A stretch of DNA of 64,000 nt, taken from contig NZ_JBEPOO010000001.1 in NCBI RefSeq assembly GCF_040546815.1, forward strand, positions 4,030,001 to 4,094,000. Reading direction: 5' to 3'. A program made the position numbers and the translations under genes. The stretch's first letter is position 1. Every line of letters begins with the position of its first letter. Source of the stretch: Devosia sp. 2618 (GTDB lineage Bacteria > Pseudomonadota > Alphaproteobacteria > Rhizobiales > Devosiaceae). Of this stretch, positions 1-8,091 are shown piece by piece. The notes beneath the pieces were generated by a model that had not been told where the DNA came from, ran no database searches, and saw only the letters and a list, made by a program, of their open reading frames with translations.

Positions 1-5
1 TACCG

Positions 6-845
6 ATGACCACACCTGTCGATAACCGCCGCGCCGACCGTTTCTTTGCGTTGCATGAAGGCTTCTTTGTCATCCCCACAGTCTGGGATCGACTTTCGGC
101 ACTTGCCGCGCATCAAGCCGGCTTTGATGCCGTCGCAACCTCGAGCGCCGCCCTGGGCTACGCCAATGGCTATCTCGGCAGCGAGCGTCAGCCCTTTGCC
201 GAGGTGCGCGATCGCTTGGCCGCCATTGTCGAAGCGGTGCCAATTGCCGTCTCCATCGACATGGAAAATGGTTATCCGGAATGGACCGGCGATGTTGGCG
301 ACAGCGTCAGGAGCATCGTTGATGCCGGCGTCGTCGCCGCCAATATCGAGGATAGCAACGGCGACCACAGTGCTCCATTGGTCGATGCCGATGACCATGC
401 CCGCGTCATCGCTCGTGCCCGCAAGGCGGCCGACAGCACCGGCCAGCGGTTCTTTATCAACGCCCGCACCGACATCTTCCTGTCATCACCGCTGCCACCC
501 GTCGAGGACGCAACCGCGGAAGCCATTCGTCGGGCCAGGATTTATGCGGCGGCCGGCGCAGACGGCGTCTATGTGCCGGGGCGCAATCTAAGTGATGCCG
601 TTGTTGAGCGGCTGGCAGCCGAGATTCCTGTGCCGATTACAGTTCTGGCCCCTTCGCGGCCCTACGCGCATTGGGCGGCGCTGGGTGTTCGTCGTGTATC
701 GCTGGGAACGTCCGTTATCCGCTCTGCCTATGCCGCGATTGTCGGCCAGCTGAGCGCAGCGCGAAGTGGCATTGATACCGCGCCACTGGTCGATATCGAT
801 GCGGCGCTTCTTGATGCTCGGCAAGAGCTTGCCAAGTCAGCCTAA
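6..845 (+). CDS. Isocitrate lyase/PEP mutase superfamily protein
   Basis: Single-domain TIM-barrel enzyme of the isocitrate lyase / phosphoenolpyruvate mutase superfamily, which makes or breaks C-C or P-C bonds next to an oxo-acid using Mg2+. Visible signatures are SIDMENGY (residues 83-90, with the likely metal-binding Asp85), NIEDS (113-117) and NARTD (152-156). The KKCGH loop of true isocitrate lyases is missing, so it belongs to the PEPM-like group (oxaloacetate decarboxylase, methylisocitrate lyase-like, phosphonomutase relatives) and no substrate can be named. The length, 279 aa, is normal. A rhodanese gene follows after 23 bp, then a flavoprotein, all on one strand. The ATG is only six bases into the window, so upstream partners are unseen. 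Confidence 0.85.
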   Translation: MTTPVDNRRADRFFALHEGFFVIPTVWDRLSALAAHQAGFDAVATSSAALGYANGYLGSERQPFAEVRDRLAAIVEAVPIAVSIDMENGYPEWTGDVGDSVRSIVDAGVVAANIEDSNGDHSAPLVDADDHARVIARARKAADSTGQRFFINARTDIFLSSPLPPVEDATAEAIRRARIYAAAGADGVYVPGRNLSDAVVERLAAEIPVPITVLAPSRPYAHWAALGVRRVSLGTSVIRSAYAAIVGQLSAARSGIDTAPLVDIDAALLDARQELAKSA

Positions 846-868
846 GCCTAAATTGAACAGGAGATGTC

Positions 869-1264
869 ATGGCAGCCCTGATTAGTGAAAACCACAAGGG
901 ACAGGCAGAGCAATTTCCTCTGCTGATTACCGCCGAACAGTCGATGGCCGCGTTGGCCGATGGTGCGTTGCTCGTCGATATTCGCGCTGGTGCGGGACGG
1001 GTGCAGCAGGGGTATTTTGGGGTCGGCATTGCGGTTGAAAAGAGCGATCTGCTGACGGCATTTTCGCCAAGTTCACGGCTACGGCGACAGGATTTGCCCA
1101 GTGGAAAGCCCATCCTCTTCTTCTGTTCGAGCGATGTGACAGCGATGCGGTTTGTTGAACTGCTGCGGGGGATCGGCGTTGCCAATGCCTGCAACGTGGC
1201 GGGCGGCTATCAGGCGCTGTTGCATGCCGGAATTCCACTGGCCGGGACTGTGGACGGGAAATAG
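869..1264 (+). CDS. Rhodanese-like domain protein
   Basis: A 131-residue single rhodanese domain. The predicted active-site loop is FFCSSDVTA, with the catalytic Cys after a hydrophobic strand, and the family ending is present as NVAGGYQALLHAGIPLAG. Rhodaneses carry a persulfide on this Cys and move sulfane sulfur to acceptors. There is no signal peptide, so it should be cytosolic. The start is supported by AGGAGA about 5 bases before the ATG. It lies between a PEPM-like enzyme and a flavoprotein with short gaps (23 and 5 bp), which suggests one transcript. The acceptor is unknown. Confidence 0.85.
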   Translation: MAALISENHKGQAEQFPLLITAEQSMAALADGALLVDIRAGAGRVQQGYFGVGIAVEKSDLLTAFSPSSRLRRQDLPSGKPILFFCSSDVTAMRFVELLRGIGVANACNVAGGYQALLHAGIPLAGTVDGK

Positions 1265-1269
1265 CGGGC

Positions 1270-2658
1270 ATGTCCCATCACACCAAGGCGGCGCCCGCGT
1301 CGCCGTTTTCTACGAGCACACCATCCTGGGTTGCCTCGGGTGACCCGCTTGATGTCGTCATCGTCGGGGGTGGGCAGAGCGGATTAGCGATTGCCTTTGC
1401 GCTGAAGCTGGCAGGAATTGACCGTATAGTGGTGCTGGATGCGGCGCCACGCGGTGGCGTTGGGATTTGGACCACCACCGCGCGCATGCAGACGCTTCGC
1501 ACGCCAAAATCCATACCTGGTCCGGAGCTTGGCCATGTTGCGCTGTCGTTTCGCAGCTGGTTTGTTGGACGCTTTGGCGAGGCCGAGTACGACGCCATCG
1601 ACCTTATTCCGGTCCGCACCTGGCAGGATTATCTCGACTGGTTTCAGGCGGAACTTGGCATAGAGGTCCGCTATGGCCATAGGGTGGTCGGTGTCGAGCC
1701 GGGATCGCTTGGCGTTCGCCTGAGGGTCGAGACGACGTTGGGACCGCACGAATTGATCTCCCGTAAACTTGTCTTGGCTACGGGCATCGATGGGCTGGGT
1801 GGGCCCTACATACCGGACGACATCCTGACCCGTTTCGCCCCTGAGCAGTACGTCCACACGGCCGATAGTGTCGACTACGCGCGCTTTGCGGGGCGAGACA
1901 TCGGGGTGGTTGGTGGATCGGCATCGGCATTCGATGCGGCAGCAACGGCGCTGCAATCGGGTGCGCGCTCGGTGCACTTGCTCAGCCGTTCGCGCGAATT
2001 GGCTATCGCGTCTGAAGGACTGGTTCTGCCGGGTTTTACTCCGGTGCAGACGCTGCATCATCTCCATTCGGATGCTACGCGCTGGGACATCGTATCGACC
2101 GCACGGCGACGTGGTTCGGTACCGGCACGGTCCGTGGCACGCGCCAAGGCCTACGCCAACTTCCACCTGCATCTCGGATATGGCACGGACCGTCTCTCGC
2201 AGGCGCAAGGCGGCATCGGCTTGTCGACCAACGGTGGTCCTGTGCATCTGGACAATCTGATCATCGGCACAGGCTACCGCACCGATCTGGCACTACGTAG
2301 CGAGCTCGCGACGGTGCTGCCAGCGACCCTGTTGTGGAAGCACTGCCATATCGGCCCCAATTCTGCTGACGCTTACTGGGGCGAGTGGCCCTACCTTGGG
2401 TCGGGGCTGCAATTGCTGCCGCGCGACCCCCACGCTGATGGCTGGGTGGAGGCCATCCACGCCTACACTTACGCCGCCATCCTCAGCCACGGACTGCATG
2501 TTGGAGACATCGCGACGGCTCATATTGCCGTGCCACGACTGGTGGCGGCCATCACTAGTGATCTCTTTCGGGCTGATCAAGCAGTCTATGCCGAGCGCGC
2601 GTTGAGCGGCGCCCACAAACTCGCCACCCTCTATGCACCGACGGAGCGCGCATCATGA
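1270..2658 (+). CDS. FAD/NAD(P)-binding oxidoreductase, flavin monooxygenase-like
   Basis: A 462-aa flavoprotein with two Rossmann dinucleotide folds. The FAD site is VIVGGGQSGLA at residues 30-40. A second, NAD(P)-type site is IGVVGGSASAFDAA near residues 208-221. The conserved IIGTGYRTD segment near residue 336 is the typical second FAD contact of flavin-containing monooxygenase and lysine/ornithine monooxygenase-like enzymes. No signal peptide or membrane segment is visible. It begins 5 bp after the rhodanese gene and is the last gene of this three-gene run. The substrate is unknown; the rhodanese neighbour hints at a sulfur-containing compound, but that is only inference. Confidence 0.8.
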   Translation: MSHHTKAAPASPFSTSTPSWVASGDPLDVVIVGGGQSGLAIAFALKLAGIDRIVVLDAAPRGGVGIWTTTARMQTLRTPKSIPGPELGHVALSFRSWFVGRFGEAEYDAIDLIPVRTWQDYLDWFQAELGIEVRYGHRVVGVEPGSLGVRLRVETTLGPHELISRKLVLATGIDGLGGPYIPDDILTRFAPEQYVHTADSVDYARFAGRDIGVVGGSASAFDAAATALQSGARSVHLLSRSRELAIASEGLVLPGFTPVQTLHHLHSDATRWDIVSTARRRGSVPARSVARAKAYANFHLHLGYGTDRLSQAQGGIGLSTNGGPVHLDNLIIGTGYRTDLALRSELATVLPATLLWKHCHIGPNSADAYWGEWPYLGSGLQLLPRDPHADGWVEAIHAYTYAAILSHGLHVGDIATAHIAVPRLVAAITSDLFRADQAVYAERALSGAHKLATLYAPTERAS

Positions 2659-2696
2659 GCCATGATCAGCTCACCAGAGGCCTCATCGAAACCTGA

Positions 2697-3146
2697 TCAC
2701 TCAGGGCAAGGTATTTCCAGCAGGTCGTCGAGTTGCATCTGGGCCAGAACATCGGCCAGCGTCTTGTTGTCGAGAACATCGCAGATCGCCTGACGCACTT
2801 CGAGCATCATGCGACGGACTTCGCACGACTTCTCGTCACAATCATCACAGCGCTCATAGCGAGATGAGCTGGCGCAAGCGATGGGCGCCAGCGGTCCGTC
2901 AATAGCGCGAACGACAAGGCCCATATTGATCTGTTCAGGGGCACGAGCGAGCCGGTAGCCGCCGTCCTTGCCCTTGCGACTGACAACAAATCCGGCGTTG
3001 CGCAACTCGCCGAGAATAGCTTCGAGAAACTTCCGCGGGATGTCGCGTGCCGTGGCAATATCGCTGAGCGAGATCATTTTTTCTGGCTGAGCACCGGCCA
3101 AAAAACTTAGCGCTTTCAGGCCGTATTTGCCCTTTCGAGTCAGCAT
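2697..3146 (-). CDS. Rrf2-family transcriptional regulator, probable Fe-S sensor
   Basis: A 149-aa winged-helix regulator of the Rrf2 family. The N-terminus MLTRKGKYGLKAL and the wing residues SRKGKDGGYRLAR (56-68) are diagnostic. Four cysteines (C91, C100, C103, C108) sit in the family's cluster-binding loop, so it probably senses iron, redox state or NO through an Fe-S cluster. It is divergent from the cytochrome c gene of the quinoprotein locus. A perfect 8-bp inverted repeat lies 30-54 bp upstream of its ATG, which suggests autoregulation and possibly control of the cytochrome operon. It is a paralogue of the Rrf2 gene at 50810-51238. Confidence 0.9.
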   Translation of the reverse strand: MLTRKGKYGLKALSFLAGAQPEKMISLSDIATARDIPRKFLEAILGELRNAGFVVSRKGKDGGYRLARAPEQINMGLVVRAIDGPLAPIACASSSRYERCDDCDEKSCEVRRMMLEVRQAICDVLDNKTLADVLAQMQLDDLLEIPCPE

Positions 3147-3175
3147 TAATCGACGCCCACCTAAACCTGGATTTC

Positions 3176-3200
3176 TTATCCTATAAAATCTCTAGGATAA
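3176..3200. promoter_or_regulatory. Perfect inverted repeat, probable Rrf2 operator
   Basis: TTATCCTA (3176-3183) and TAGGATAA (3193-3200) are exact reverse complements separated by 9 AT-rich bases. The whole 25-bp dyad has the size of known Rrf2-family operators (IscR, NsrR, CymR). It lies 30 bp upstream of the Rrf2 ATG at 3146 and about 200 bp upstream of the cytochrome c gene. Assignment to this regulator is by position only. Confidence 0.6.
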
Positions 3201-3288
3201 AAAGGGTGGGCGAAGAAAAATACCGCTTGCTGTCGGTCGTTATACTTCCGCTTCCAGCAAGCTAAGTAACGCATGGCTCGACATAATT

Positions 3289-3302
3289 CGATGCGGGCAT
3301 CG
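3289..3302. promoter_or_regulatory. Small palindrome upstream of the cytochrome c gene
   Basis: CGATGC and GCATCG are exact inverted repeats separated by two bases, about 95 bp upstream of the cytochrome c start. The spacer is too short for a stable RNA hairpin, so a protein-binding site is more likely than a terminator, although a T-rich stretch follows. Low confidence. Confidence 0.25.
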
Positions 3303-3397
3303 ACTTTTGGTTTTTTGCCGCCTAAGCTTTTAATCGTTCTAATTTAGACCATGACGCTGGGATCAGGAGGCGACTTGGCTAATAACGGGAGGAACCA

Positions 3398-3850
3398 ATG
3401 AACCCCGATTTCAACAAAACCTCGATGCGCCAGATCATGGCTGTCGGCCTTGCTGCCGGTACGTGGCTGGGGCTTTCGGCTTTTGCGGTTGCGCAAGGCG
3501 ATGCCAAGCCGGTGGAGCATCCGGCGACTTATACTGCCGATCAGGCCGACCGTGGGGAGACGGCCTACAAACGTTACTGCGTTGAGTGCCACGGCGATGA
3601 CTTGCGCGGTGGGTTGCTGGGTGGGGCGCCGCTGCGTGGCCAGAGCTTTGAAAGCAAATATGTCGAGGGACCCGCCAGCTCCTTGTTCGAAGTCATGAGC
3701 GAGACCATGCCGCCGGATGCGCCTGGGCGTTTTTCGGCCAGCGGCTATGCCGACATGATGGCCTATATCCTCAAGCGCAATGGATTTGCCGAGGGCGCGC
3801 CACTGCCGTCCGACGTCGACGCGCTTTACGATCTGACCATTATCAAGTGA
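3398..3850 (+). CDS. Periplasmic c-type cytochrome, monohaem
   Basis: A 150-aa exported cytochrome c. Residues 1-33 form a signal peptide (cleavage probably after AVA in SAFAVAQG). The haem c motif is CVECH at 61-65, and Met104 in SETMPPDAPG is the likely distal ligand. It is expected to take electrons from a quinoprotein dehydrogenase in the periplasm and pass them to the respiratory chain. The quinoprotein gene 8092-9846 lies in the same locus, on the opposite strand. The start is supported by GGGAGGA six bases before the ATG. An M50-like membrane protein gene follows after 40 bp on the same strand. Confidence 0.88.
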   Translation: MNPDFNKTSMRQIMAVGLAAGTWLGLSAFAVAQGDAKPVEHPATYTADQADRGETAYKRYCVECHGDDLRGGLLGGAPLRGQSFESKYVEGPASSLFEVMSETMPPDAPGRFSASGYADMMAYILKRNGFAEGAPLPSDVDALYDLTIIK

Positions 3851-3890
3851 TCGCCTTTGGACGCGGTTCTCTCCTTGGGGAGGGATCCGC

Positions 3891-4511
3891 GTGATCGGCT
3901 CGGAACTGACGCTGCAACTGGTGGCGCTGCGCCTGTTGGCGGGCGTCGTGATGTTCACCGCGCAGGGCGCTACCATTGCCGCAATCGCGGGGCTGCTCGG
4001 CGACAAGGGGCCGCGCTATGACGGCCGGCTGACGCTGATGCCCTTGCGGCAGATCGATCTGCTGGGGCTGGCCTCGACCATGTTGACCGGGTTTGGCTGG
4101 GGGCAACCGGTGCAGGTTGATCCGGGCCAACTGCGGTTCGGGCGCTGGGGTCTGGTGATCGTCGCCTTGGCGGGCAGCGCGGTGCTGCTTCTGATCGGCT
4201 ATCTGATCCTGTTTCTGACCATTCCGCTGCTGACCATGCTGCCCTATTCGGCTGGGGTGACGGCGGCCGCCTTCGTTCGCGTTACGGCGCGCTTGTGTGT
4301 GTGGATGTCGCTGTTCACGCTCTTGCCGATTCCGCCTTTGGCCGGTGCCCATCTGCTCGCGGCGGTGGGTATCAAGCTGCCGCGTTCGGTGGGCGTGTGG
4401 ATCGGCGTTGTGCTGCTCGTGGCGTCATTTTTCGGCATTACCAGAATGGTGCTGACGCCCGCCTACAACATTATCGCTCCGCTGGTGATCGGCACCGAAC
4501 TGGCCGGTTAG
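3891..4511 (+). CDS. Membrane protein of the site-2 protease (M50) fold lacking catalytic residues
   Basis: A 206-aa integral membrane protein. It matches bacterial M50 site-2 proteases in order: a first helix ending in LLGD (35-38), GRLTLMPL (45-52; family GRLTLNPL), QID (54-56), GWGQPVQVDP (69-78; family GWAKPVPVNP), VALAG (91-95), and LLPIPPLAG (144-152). The zinc motif HExxH is replaced by QGATI (25-29), and the third-ligand Asp of LLPIPPLDG is Ala151. All zinc ligands are therefore missing and it should not be a protease. The start is GTG, 6 bases after GGGGAGGGA. It shares a 4-bp tail-to-tail stop overlap with 4508-5302. It may act as a binding or assembly factor for the quinoprotein system, which is inference. 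Confidence 0.7.
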   Translation: MIGSELTLQLVALRLLAGVVMFTAQGATIAAIAGLLGDKGPRYDGRLTLMPLRQIDLLGLASTMLTGFGWGQPVQVDPGQLRFGRWGLVIVALAGSAVLLLIGYLILFLTIPLLTMLPYSAGVTAAAFVRVTARLCVWMSLFTLLPIPPLAGAHLLAAVGIKLPRSVGVWIGVVLLVASFFGITRMVLTPAYNIIAPLVIGTELAG

Positions 4512-5302
4512 TCGATCGGCTTGACGCCGTAGCGGTCGAAAATGGCCGCAGTGGTGCCGTCAGCGTCAAGCGCTGCGAGTGCGTCGGTGATGGCGCGCTT
4601 GAGAGTGATGTCGCCCTTCCACAGCCCGAAGACCAGATGATAGCGGGCGAGTTGCGGCGATACCCAGGCCACCGTCAGGTTGTTGTCTTCCGCCAATGCC
4701 GCCGCCAGCATGGCCTCGGTGACGCCTGCCTCGAACTTGCCCGAGGTTACGCCTTCGGCAAGGGCTGCGGGCGTTGAAACGACATGGGTCTTGGCGCCCT
4801 CGGCGCGCAGGTAGCTGGCCAGCCCGATGCGGTCGAGACCTGGGGCGAGGGTAAGCGCGCCGACATTGAGGTCCTTGAGCGAGGCCAGTGGCTTGGGCGA
4901 AATCATGGCCCAGCCGGTGTCGGAATAGGATGGGCCGGTTTCGAGGAATGAGCGGGTTTGGTCGGAGTCGACGACCCCGCCGGCGATCACCTGGCACTGG
5001 GCGCGATTGAGGTTCCAGTTGCGCGGGTTGAAGTCACGGCCCATGGCATTGTTGGTGTAAATCCCCAGCGACACATTGAGGCGCTTGGCGACGGCCTGCA
5101 GCAGTTCGATGTCAACGCCGGGCCGTTCTGGATCGCCCGTCACCAAGGGCGGATAGCTGGGTGGCACGCAGACCTTGAGCATGGCGGTGGAGTGCACTTC
5201 GGACAGCGAGGTGTCCGGCGGCAGCAGGGCAACCGCAAACAGCAATAGCAGAACGAGGCCCACACCCGAGAACTGGCGCAGTACGCCTAGGAAACGGGCC
5301 AT
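4508..5302 (-). CDS. Periplasmic substrate-binding-like protein of the quinoprotein locus (second copy)
   Basis: A 264-aa type II periplasmic binding fold protein with an N-terminal hydrophobic export or anchor segment (about residues 8-28, GVGLVLLLLFAVALL). The mature part begins LKVCVPPSYPPLV and contains GVDIELLQAVAKRLNVSL, typical of family 3 solute-binding proteins and of the quinoprotein dehydrogenase-associated group related to MoxJ/XoxJ. Such proteins are thought to help activate the periplasmic dehydrogenase rather than feed a transporter. It starts 7 bp after the permease stop and ends the operon. It is only distantly similar to 7153-8019 and is probably not redundant with it. Confidence 0.7.
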   Translation of the reverse strand: MARFLGVLRQFSGVGLVLLLLFAVALLPPDTSLSEVHSTAMLKVCVPPSYPPLVTGDPERPGVDIELLQAVAKRLNVSLGIYTNNAMGRDFNPRNWNLNRAQCQVIAGGVVDSDQTRSFLETGPSYSDTGWAMISPKPLASLKDLNVGALTLAPGLDRIGLASYLRAEGAKTHVVSTPAALAEGVTSGKFEAGVTEAMLAAALAEDNNLTVAWVSPQLARYHLVFGLWKGDITLKRAITDALAALDADGTTAAIFDRYGVKPID

Positions 5303-5309
5303 CGACGCC

Positions 5310-6158
5310 TCACGCCCGGCTGAAGTCGCGAAGGGCGATGGCGAACAGCACGACCCCCGAGACGGCCATGACCGTGACCCCGATCCATGGCGAGAACTGG
5401 TGGTAGTTGATCAGCGCGCCGCGCAGGGCATCGACCGCATAGGTCAGCGGGTTCCACTCAACGATGGTGACCAGCCAGTCGGGATAGACCACGCGGGTCT
5501 GGGCGCGGGACAGTGCCGGATCGAGTGGAAAGATTGAGCTTGAGGTGAAATAGAGCGGCAGGATGACGGCGTTGGAGAAAATGCCGAAGCCTTCAAAGGA
5601 GCGGATGCGGTTGGCGATCACCACGCCGAGGCAGGTGAGCGAGAAGGCCAGCATGGTCATCAGCACCAGCGCCCACAAGATATTGCCCCAGGTCAGCGGC
5701 ACATCGGCGAAACGCGCCAGGACCAAAGCGAGGCAGCCGTGGAGGACTGCGACGGTGGTGCCGCCCAGGACCTTGCCGAGCAGTACTGTGGCGCGGGAAA
5801 GGGGCGAAACCAGCACCTCGCGCAGAAAACCGAATTCGCGATCCCAGATCACCGAAACGGCCGATTGCACCGAGGTGAACATGATATTGAGGGCGATGAC
5901 GGCGGGGAAAATGAACTGCAGATAGGTGAAGGGCACGACGAAGGTGACCTCGCCATAGACCTCGCCGCGGAAGTAGGGATTGAGCCCGATGCCCAGGATC
6001 AGCACCCAGAGAATGGGTCGGCTGACGCCGCCGATCAGCTGGCCACGATCGCGCATGGCGCGCATCACTTCGCGCAGCCAGAGGCCATATAGCCCGCCCA
6101 GTTGCACCAGCAGCCATGGCCGGCGTTTGGCTCGTATGCGTGCAGAGGCCATGCTCAT
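5310..6158 (-). CDS. ABC-2 type transporter permease, PedC-like
   Basis: A 282-aa permease with about six membrane segments and the ABC-2 family pattern: a cytoplasmic N-terminus, IWDREFGFLREVLVSPLSR in the coupling region (about 100-118), and LPLYFTSSSIFPL before the last helices. ABC-2 permeases are export-type or lipid-type rather than classical importers. This family is recurrently found beside PQQ-dependent alcohol dehydrogenases (PedC and relatives). Its ATG overlaps the stop of the ATPase gene (ATGA), so the two are translationally coupled. The cargo is unknown. Confidence 0.85.
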   Translation of the reverse strand: MSMASARIRAKRRPWLLVQLGGLYGLWLREVMRAMRDRGQLIGGVSRPILWVLILGIGLNPYFRGEVYGEVTFVVPFTYLQFIFPAVIALNIMFTSVQSAVSVIWDREFGFLREVLVSPLSRATVLLGKVLGGTTVAVLHGCLALVLARFADVPLTWGNILWALVLMTMLAFSLTCLGVVIANRIRSFEGFGIFSNAVILPLYFTSSSIFPLDPALSRAQTRVVYPDWLVTIVEWNPLTYAVDALRGALINYHQFSPWIGVTVMAVSGVVLFAIALRDFSRA

Positions 6159-7156
6159 CGTGTGTGTTCCCCCCCTCGGCGGCCAAAGGCGGCGGTGCGC
6201 TCGCGGACGTCGGCGGCGCGGTCGCGCAGTTCGCGTCCGGTCAGTGACAGGAAGACCGTTTCAAGGCTCGGGACCTCCTTGGTGAGCGCCACGACGCGCG
6301 TGCCAAATTCGGCAAGGAAGGTGGCGACGAAGGCTTCGTCGGAATTGAGCGCGATCTCGGGGCCGGTTCGATGCACCACGCGGTCGGCGTAGCGTTGCAG
6401 AATGTCGGCGCGATCCTGATCGGTGGCGGGAACGACGCGCAGCAGTTGTTGCCCATGCGCATTTCGTAGCGTGTCCGGTGTATCGATGGCGAGCACTTTG
6501 CCGTGGTCGATGATGCAGACCCGGTCGCAGTTTTCGACTTCTTCGATGTAGTGGGTGGTGACGACGACGGTCAGACCCAGTTCGGCCTGCAGGCGATGGA
6601 TATAGCCCCAGATGCGATTGCGGGTTTGTGCGTCGAGCCCGACGGTGGGCTCATCGAGCAGCAGGATTTCGGAATCGTGGATCAGGGCGCGGGCGATTTC
6701 GAGGCGCCGCTTCATGCCGGACGAGAGAGTGCGTGCGGTCTTATCGGCCCAGTCGGTCAGCTCGACCAGCGCCAGCATCTCGTCGATGCGTTCCTTGCGC
6801 AGCTTGCGCGGTACGCCGAAAACCAGACCGTGCAGGTTAAGGTTTTCACGGACGGTCAGCCGGTCATCAAGGCTGGGTTCCTGAAAGACGATGCCCAACC
6901 GACTGCGAGCCTCAAGCGCGGCGCGCACCACATCGCTGCCCGCGACCTCGGCGACGCCGCTATCGGGGGCGAGAATGGTGGAAAGGATGTGCATCAGGGT
7001 GGTCTTGCCGGCGCCGTTTGGGCCGAGCAAAGCGAAGAGTTCGCGTTCGCGCACGTCGAAGCTGATCTCGTCGAGGGCGAGCGTGCGGCCATAGCGTTTG
7101 GAAACGGCGTCGACGCGGATGGCGGGCGTGGTCGATAGCGTTGGACTATCCGTCAT
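6155..7156 (-). CDS. ABC transporter ATP-binding protein of the PQQ-dehydrogenase locus
   Basis: A 333-aa ATPase. Walker A is GPNGAGKTT near residue 44, the signature is LSSGMKRRLE near 144 (the ABC-2 type form, in place of LSGGQ), and Walker B is ILLLDEP followed by GLD. It has the long C-terminal tail typical of DrrA-like ATPases. It overlaps by 4 bp with both the binding-protein gene before it and the permease after it. Together with 5310-6158 it makes an ABC-2 system. The locus resembles the ABC module that accompanies PQQ-dependent alcohol dehydrogenases in pseudomonads. Confidence 0.9.
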   Translation of the reverse strand: MTDSPTLSTTPAIRVDAVSKRYGRTLALDEISFDVRERELFALLGPNGAGKTTLMHILSTILAPDSGVAEVAGSDVVRAALEARSRLGIVFQEPSLDDRLTVRENLNLHGLVFGVPRKLRKERIDEMLALVELTDWADKTARTLSSGMKRRLEIARALIHDSEILLLDEPTVGLDAQTRNRIWGYIHRLQAELGLTVVVTTHYIEEVENCDRVCIIDHGKVLAIDTPDTLRNAHGQQLLRVVPATDQDRADILQRYADRVVHRTGPEIALNSDEAFVATFLAEFGTRVVALTKEVPSLETVFLSLTGRELRDRAADVRERTAAFGRRGGEHTR

Positions 7157-8019
7157 GGCGCTACCGTTGCCGGAAAATCGAAGCTCTCAAGAATTTCCGC
7201 CAATGTGCCGTCGGCGCTGAGGGCGGTGATGGCCTGATCGACGGCGTTGCGCAGGAATGTGTGGTTGGACAGCGCAATCGCGCCGACGCCAAGCGAGGTT
7301 GGCGGTAGTGGCGTTGAGGCCATGGTGTGGAAATTGGCGTAGGCTGGGTCGCTGCGTTGCTTTGCCCAAAAACTTGGCGCCCAGACGAGGGCAACATCGA
7401 CGGTGCCGTCCACCAGAGCCTGCAGCGCCACGTCATTGGTGCCGTAGGGATAGGTCGGCCAGCGCTTTTCGATGGGTAGGGCGGTGAGATAGGAGACGAG
7501 ACGCAGGTGGGCCAGACTGCCCATGGTCGCGGCGATGGCACGAGATGGTGCAAGGTCCGCAAGCTGTTTGAGGTCTGGACCGGCGGTGACGAAAATGTAT
7601 TGCGTTTCGTAATAGGCGCGCGTCAGCGTCAGCCAGTTTTCGTAGCCCTCGGGGATCAGCTTGAAGCCCATATGGATGTCGCAATGCTCGAGCATCACGG
7701 CATAGACCTTGGTGATGTCCTCGGAGAGCATGTCGCTTTCGACCACATAGCGTTGTGGTTCGAGCAGGAGCGCGGCGGCAATCGCGTCGGCGATTTCGCC
7801 GGCCACTTCCCAATCGGGATCGCGGTGGTCGATGCAATAGCGAAGCTGGGATTCGTCCAGTCGCCGGCCGACGTTCCACTGGCCATCGGCAAAGGGCGTG
7901 TCGAAGAATTCTGGCTGCTGGGCCGAAGCTGGCAGCGTCATGGCCATAGGGGCCGTCAGTGCGAGGATCAGAAGCGAACCCGCCAAGCGTGAGAACGTGG
8001 AGGCTACGCTCAAAACCAA
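7153..8019 (-). CDS. Quinoprotein-associated periplasmic binding protein
   Basis: A 288-aa exported protein. Its signal peptide runs through LAGSLLILALTAPMAM to a likely cut at SAQ-QP. The mature protein has LRYCIDHRDPDWEVAGEIADAI and EHCDIHMGF, as in family 3 binding-like proteins associated with quinoprotein dehydrogenases. The start is uncertain. TTG at 8019 opens the frame, but GAGG (8021-8024) is better spaced for a TTG two codons later, at 8013. It overlaps the ATPase gene by 4 bp. The gene lies 72 bp downstream of the dehydrogenase, separated from it by a strong hairpin. Confidence 0.75.
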   Translation of the reverse strand: MVLSVASTFSRLAGSLLILALTAPMAMTLPASAQQPEFFDTPFADGQWNVGRRLDESQLRYCIDHRDPDWEVAGEIADAIAAALLLEPQRYVVESDMLSEDITKVYAVMLEHCDIHMGFKLIPEGYENWLTLTRAYYETQYIFVTAGPDLKQLADLAPSRAIAATMGSLAHLRLVSYLTALPIEKRWPTYPYGTNDVALQALVDGTVDVALVWAPSFWAKQRSDPAYANFHTMASTPLPPTSLGVGAIALSNHTFLRNAVDQAITALSADGTLAEILESFDFPATVAP

Positions 8020-8032
8020 ACCTCATTGGTAT

Positions 8033-8069
8033 GCCCGGACGGAACCGGAAAAATCCGATCCGTCCGGGC
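8033..8069 (-). promoter_or_regulatory. Strong intercistronic hairpin after the quinoprotein gene
   Basis: Exact 11-bp arms GCCCGGACGGA (8033-8043) and TCCGTCCGGGC (8059-8069) flank a 15-base interior that can itself pair partly. It sits between the dehydrogenase stop (8092) and the binding-protein start. No U-run follows on the minus strand, so a transcript-stabilising or partial-termination role fits better than a full terminator. It could keep dehydrogenase mRNA more abundant than the downstream genes. Confidence 0.6.
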
Positions 8070-8091
8070 AGTTTCTAGACGCTCTGGACTA

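Noticed and set aside
2655..2696. 13-codon frame after the flavoprotein
   Set aside because: Too short and without context; it ends directly at the Rrf2 stop.
4508..8019. Reading the two binding proteins plus ABC pair as an ordinary sugar or amino acid importer
   Set aside because: The permease is ABC-2 type without an EAA importer loop, and the locus context is a quinoprotein system.
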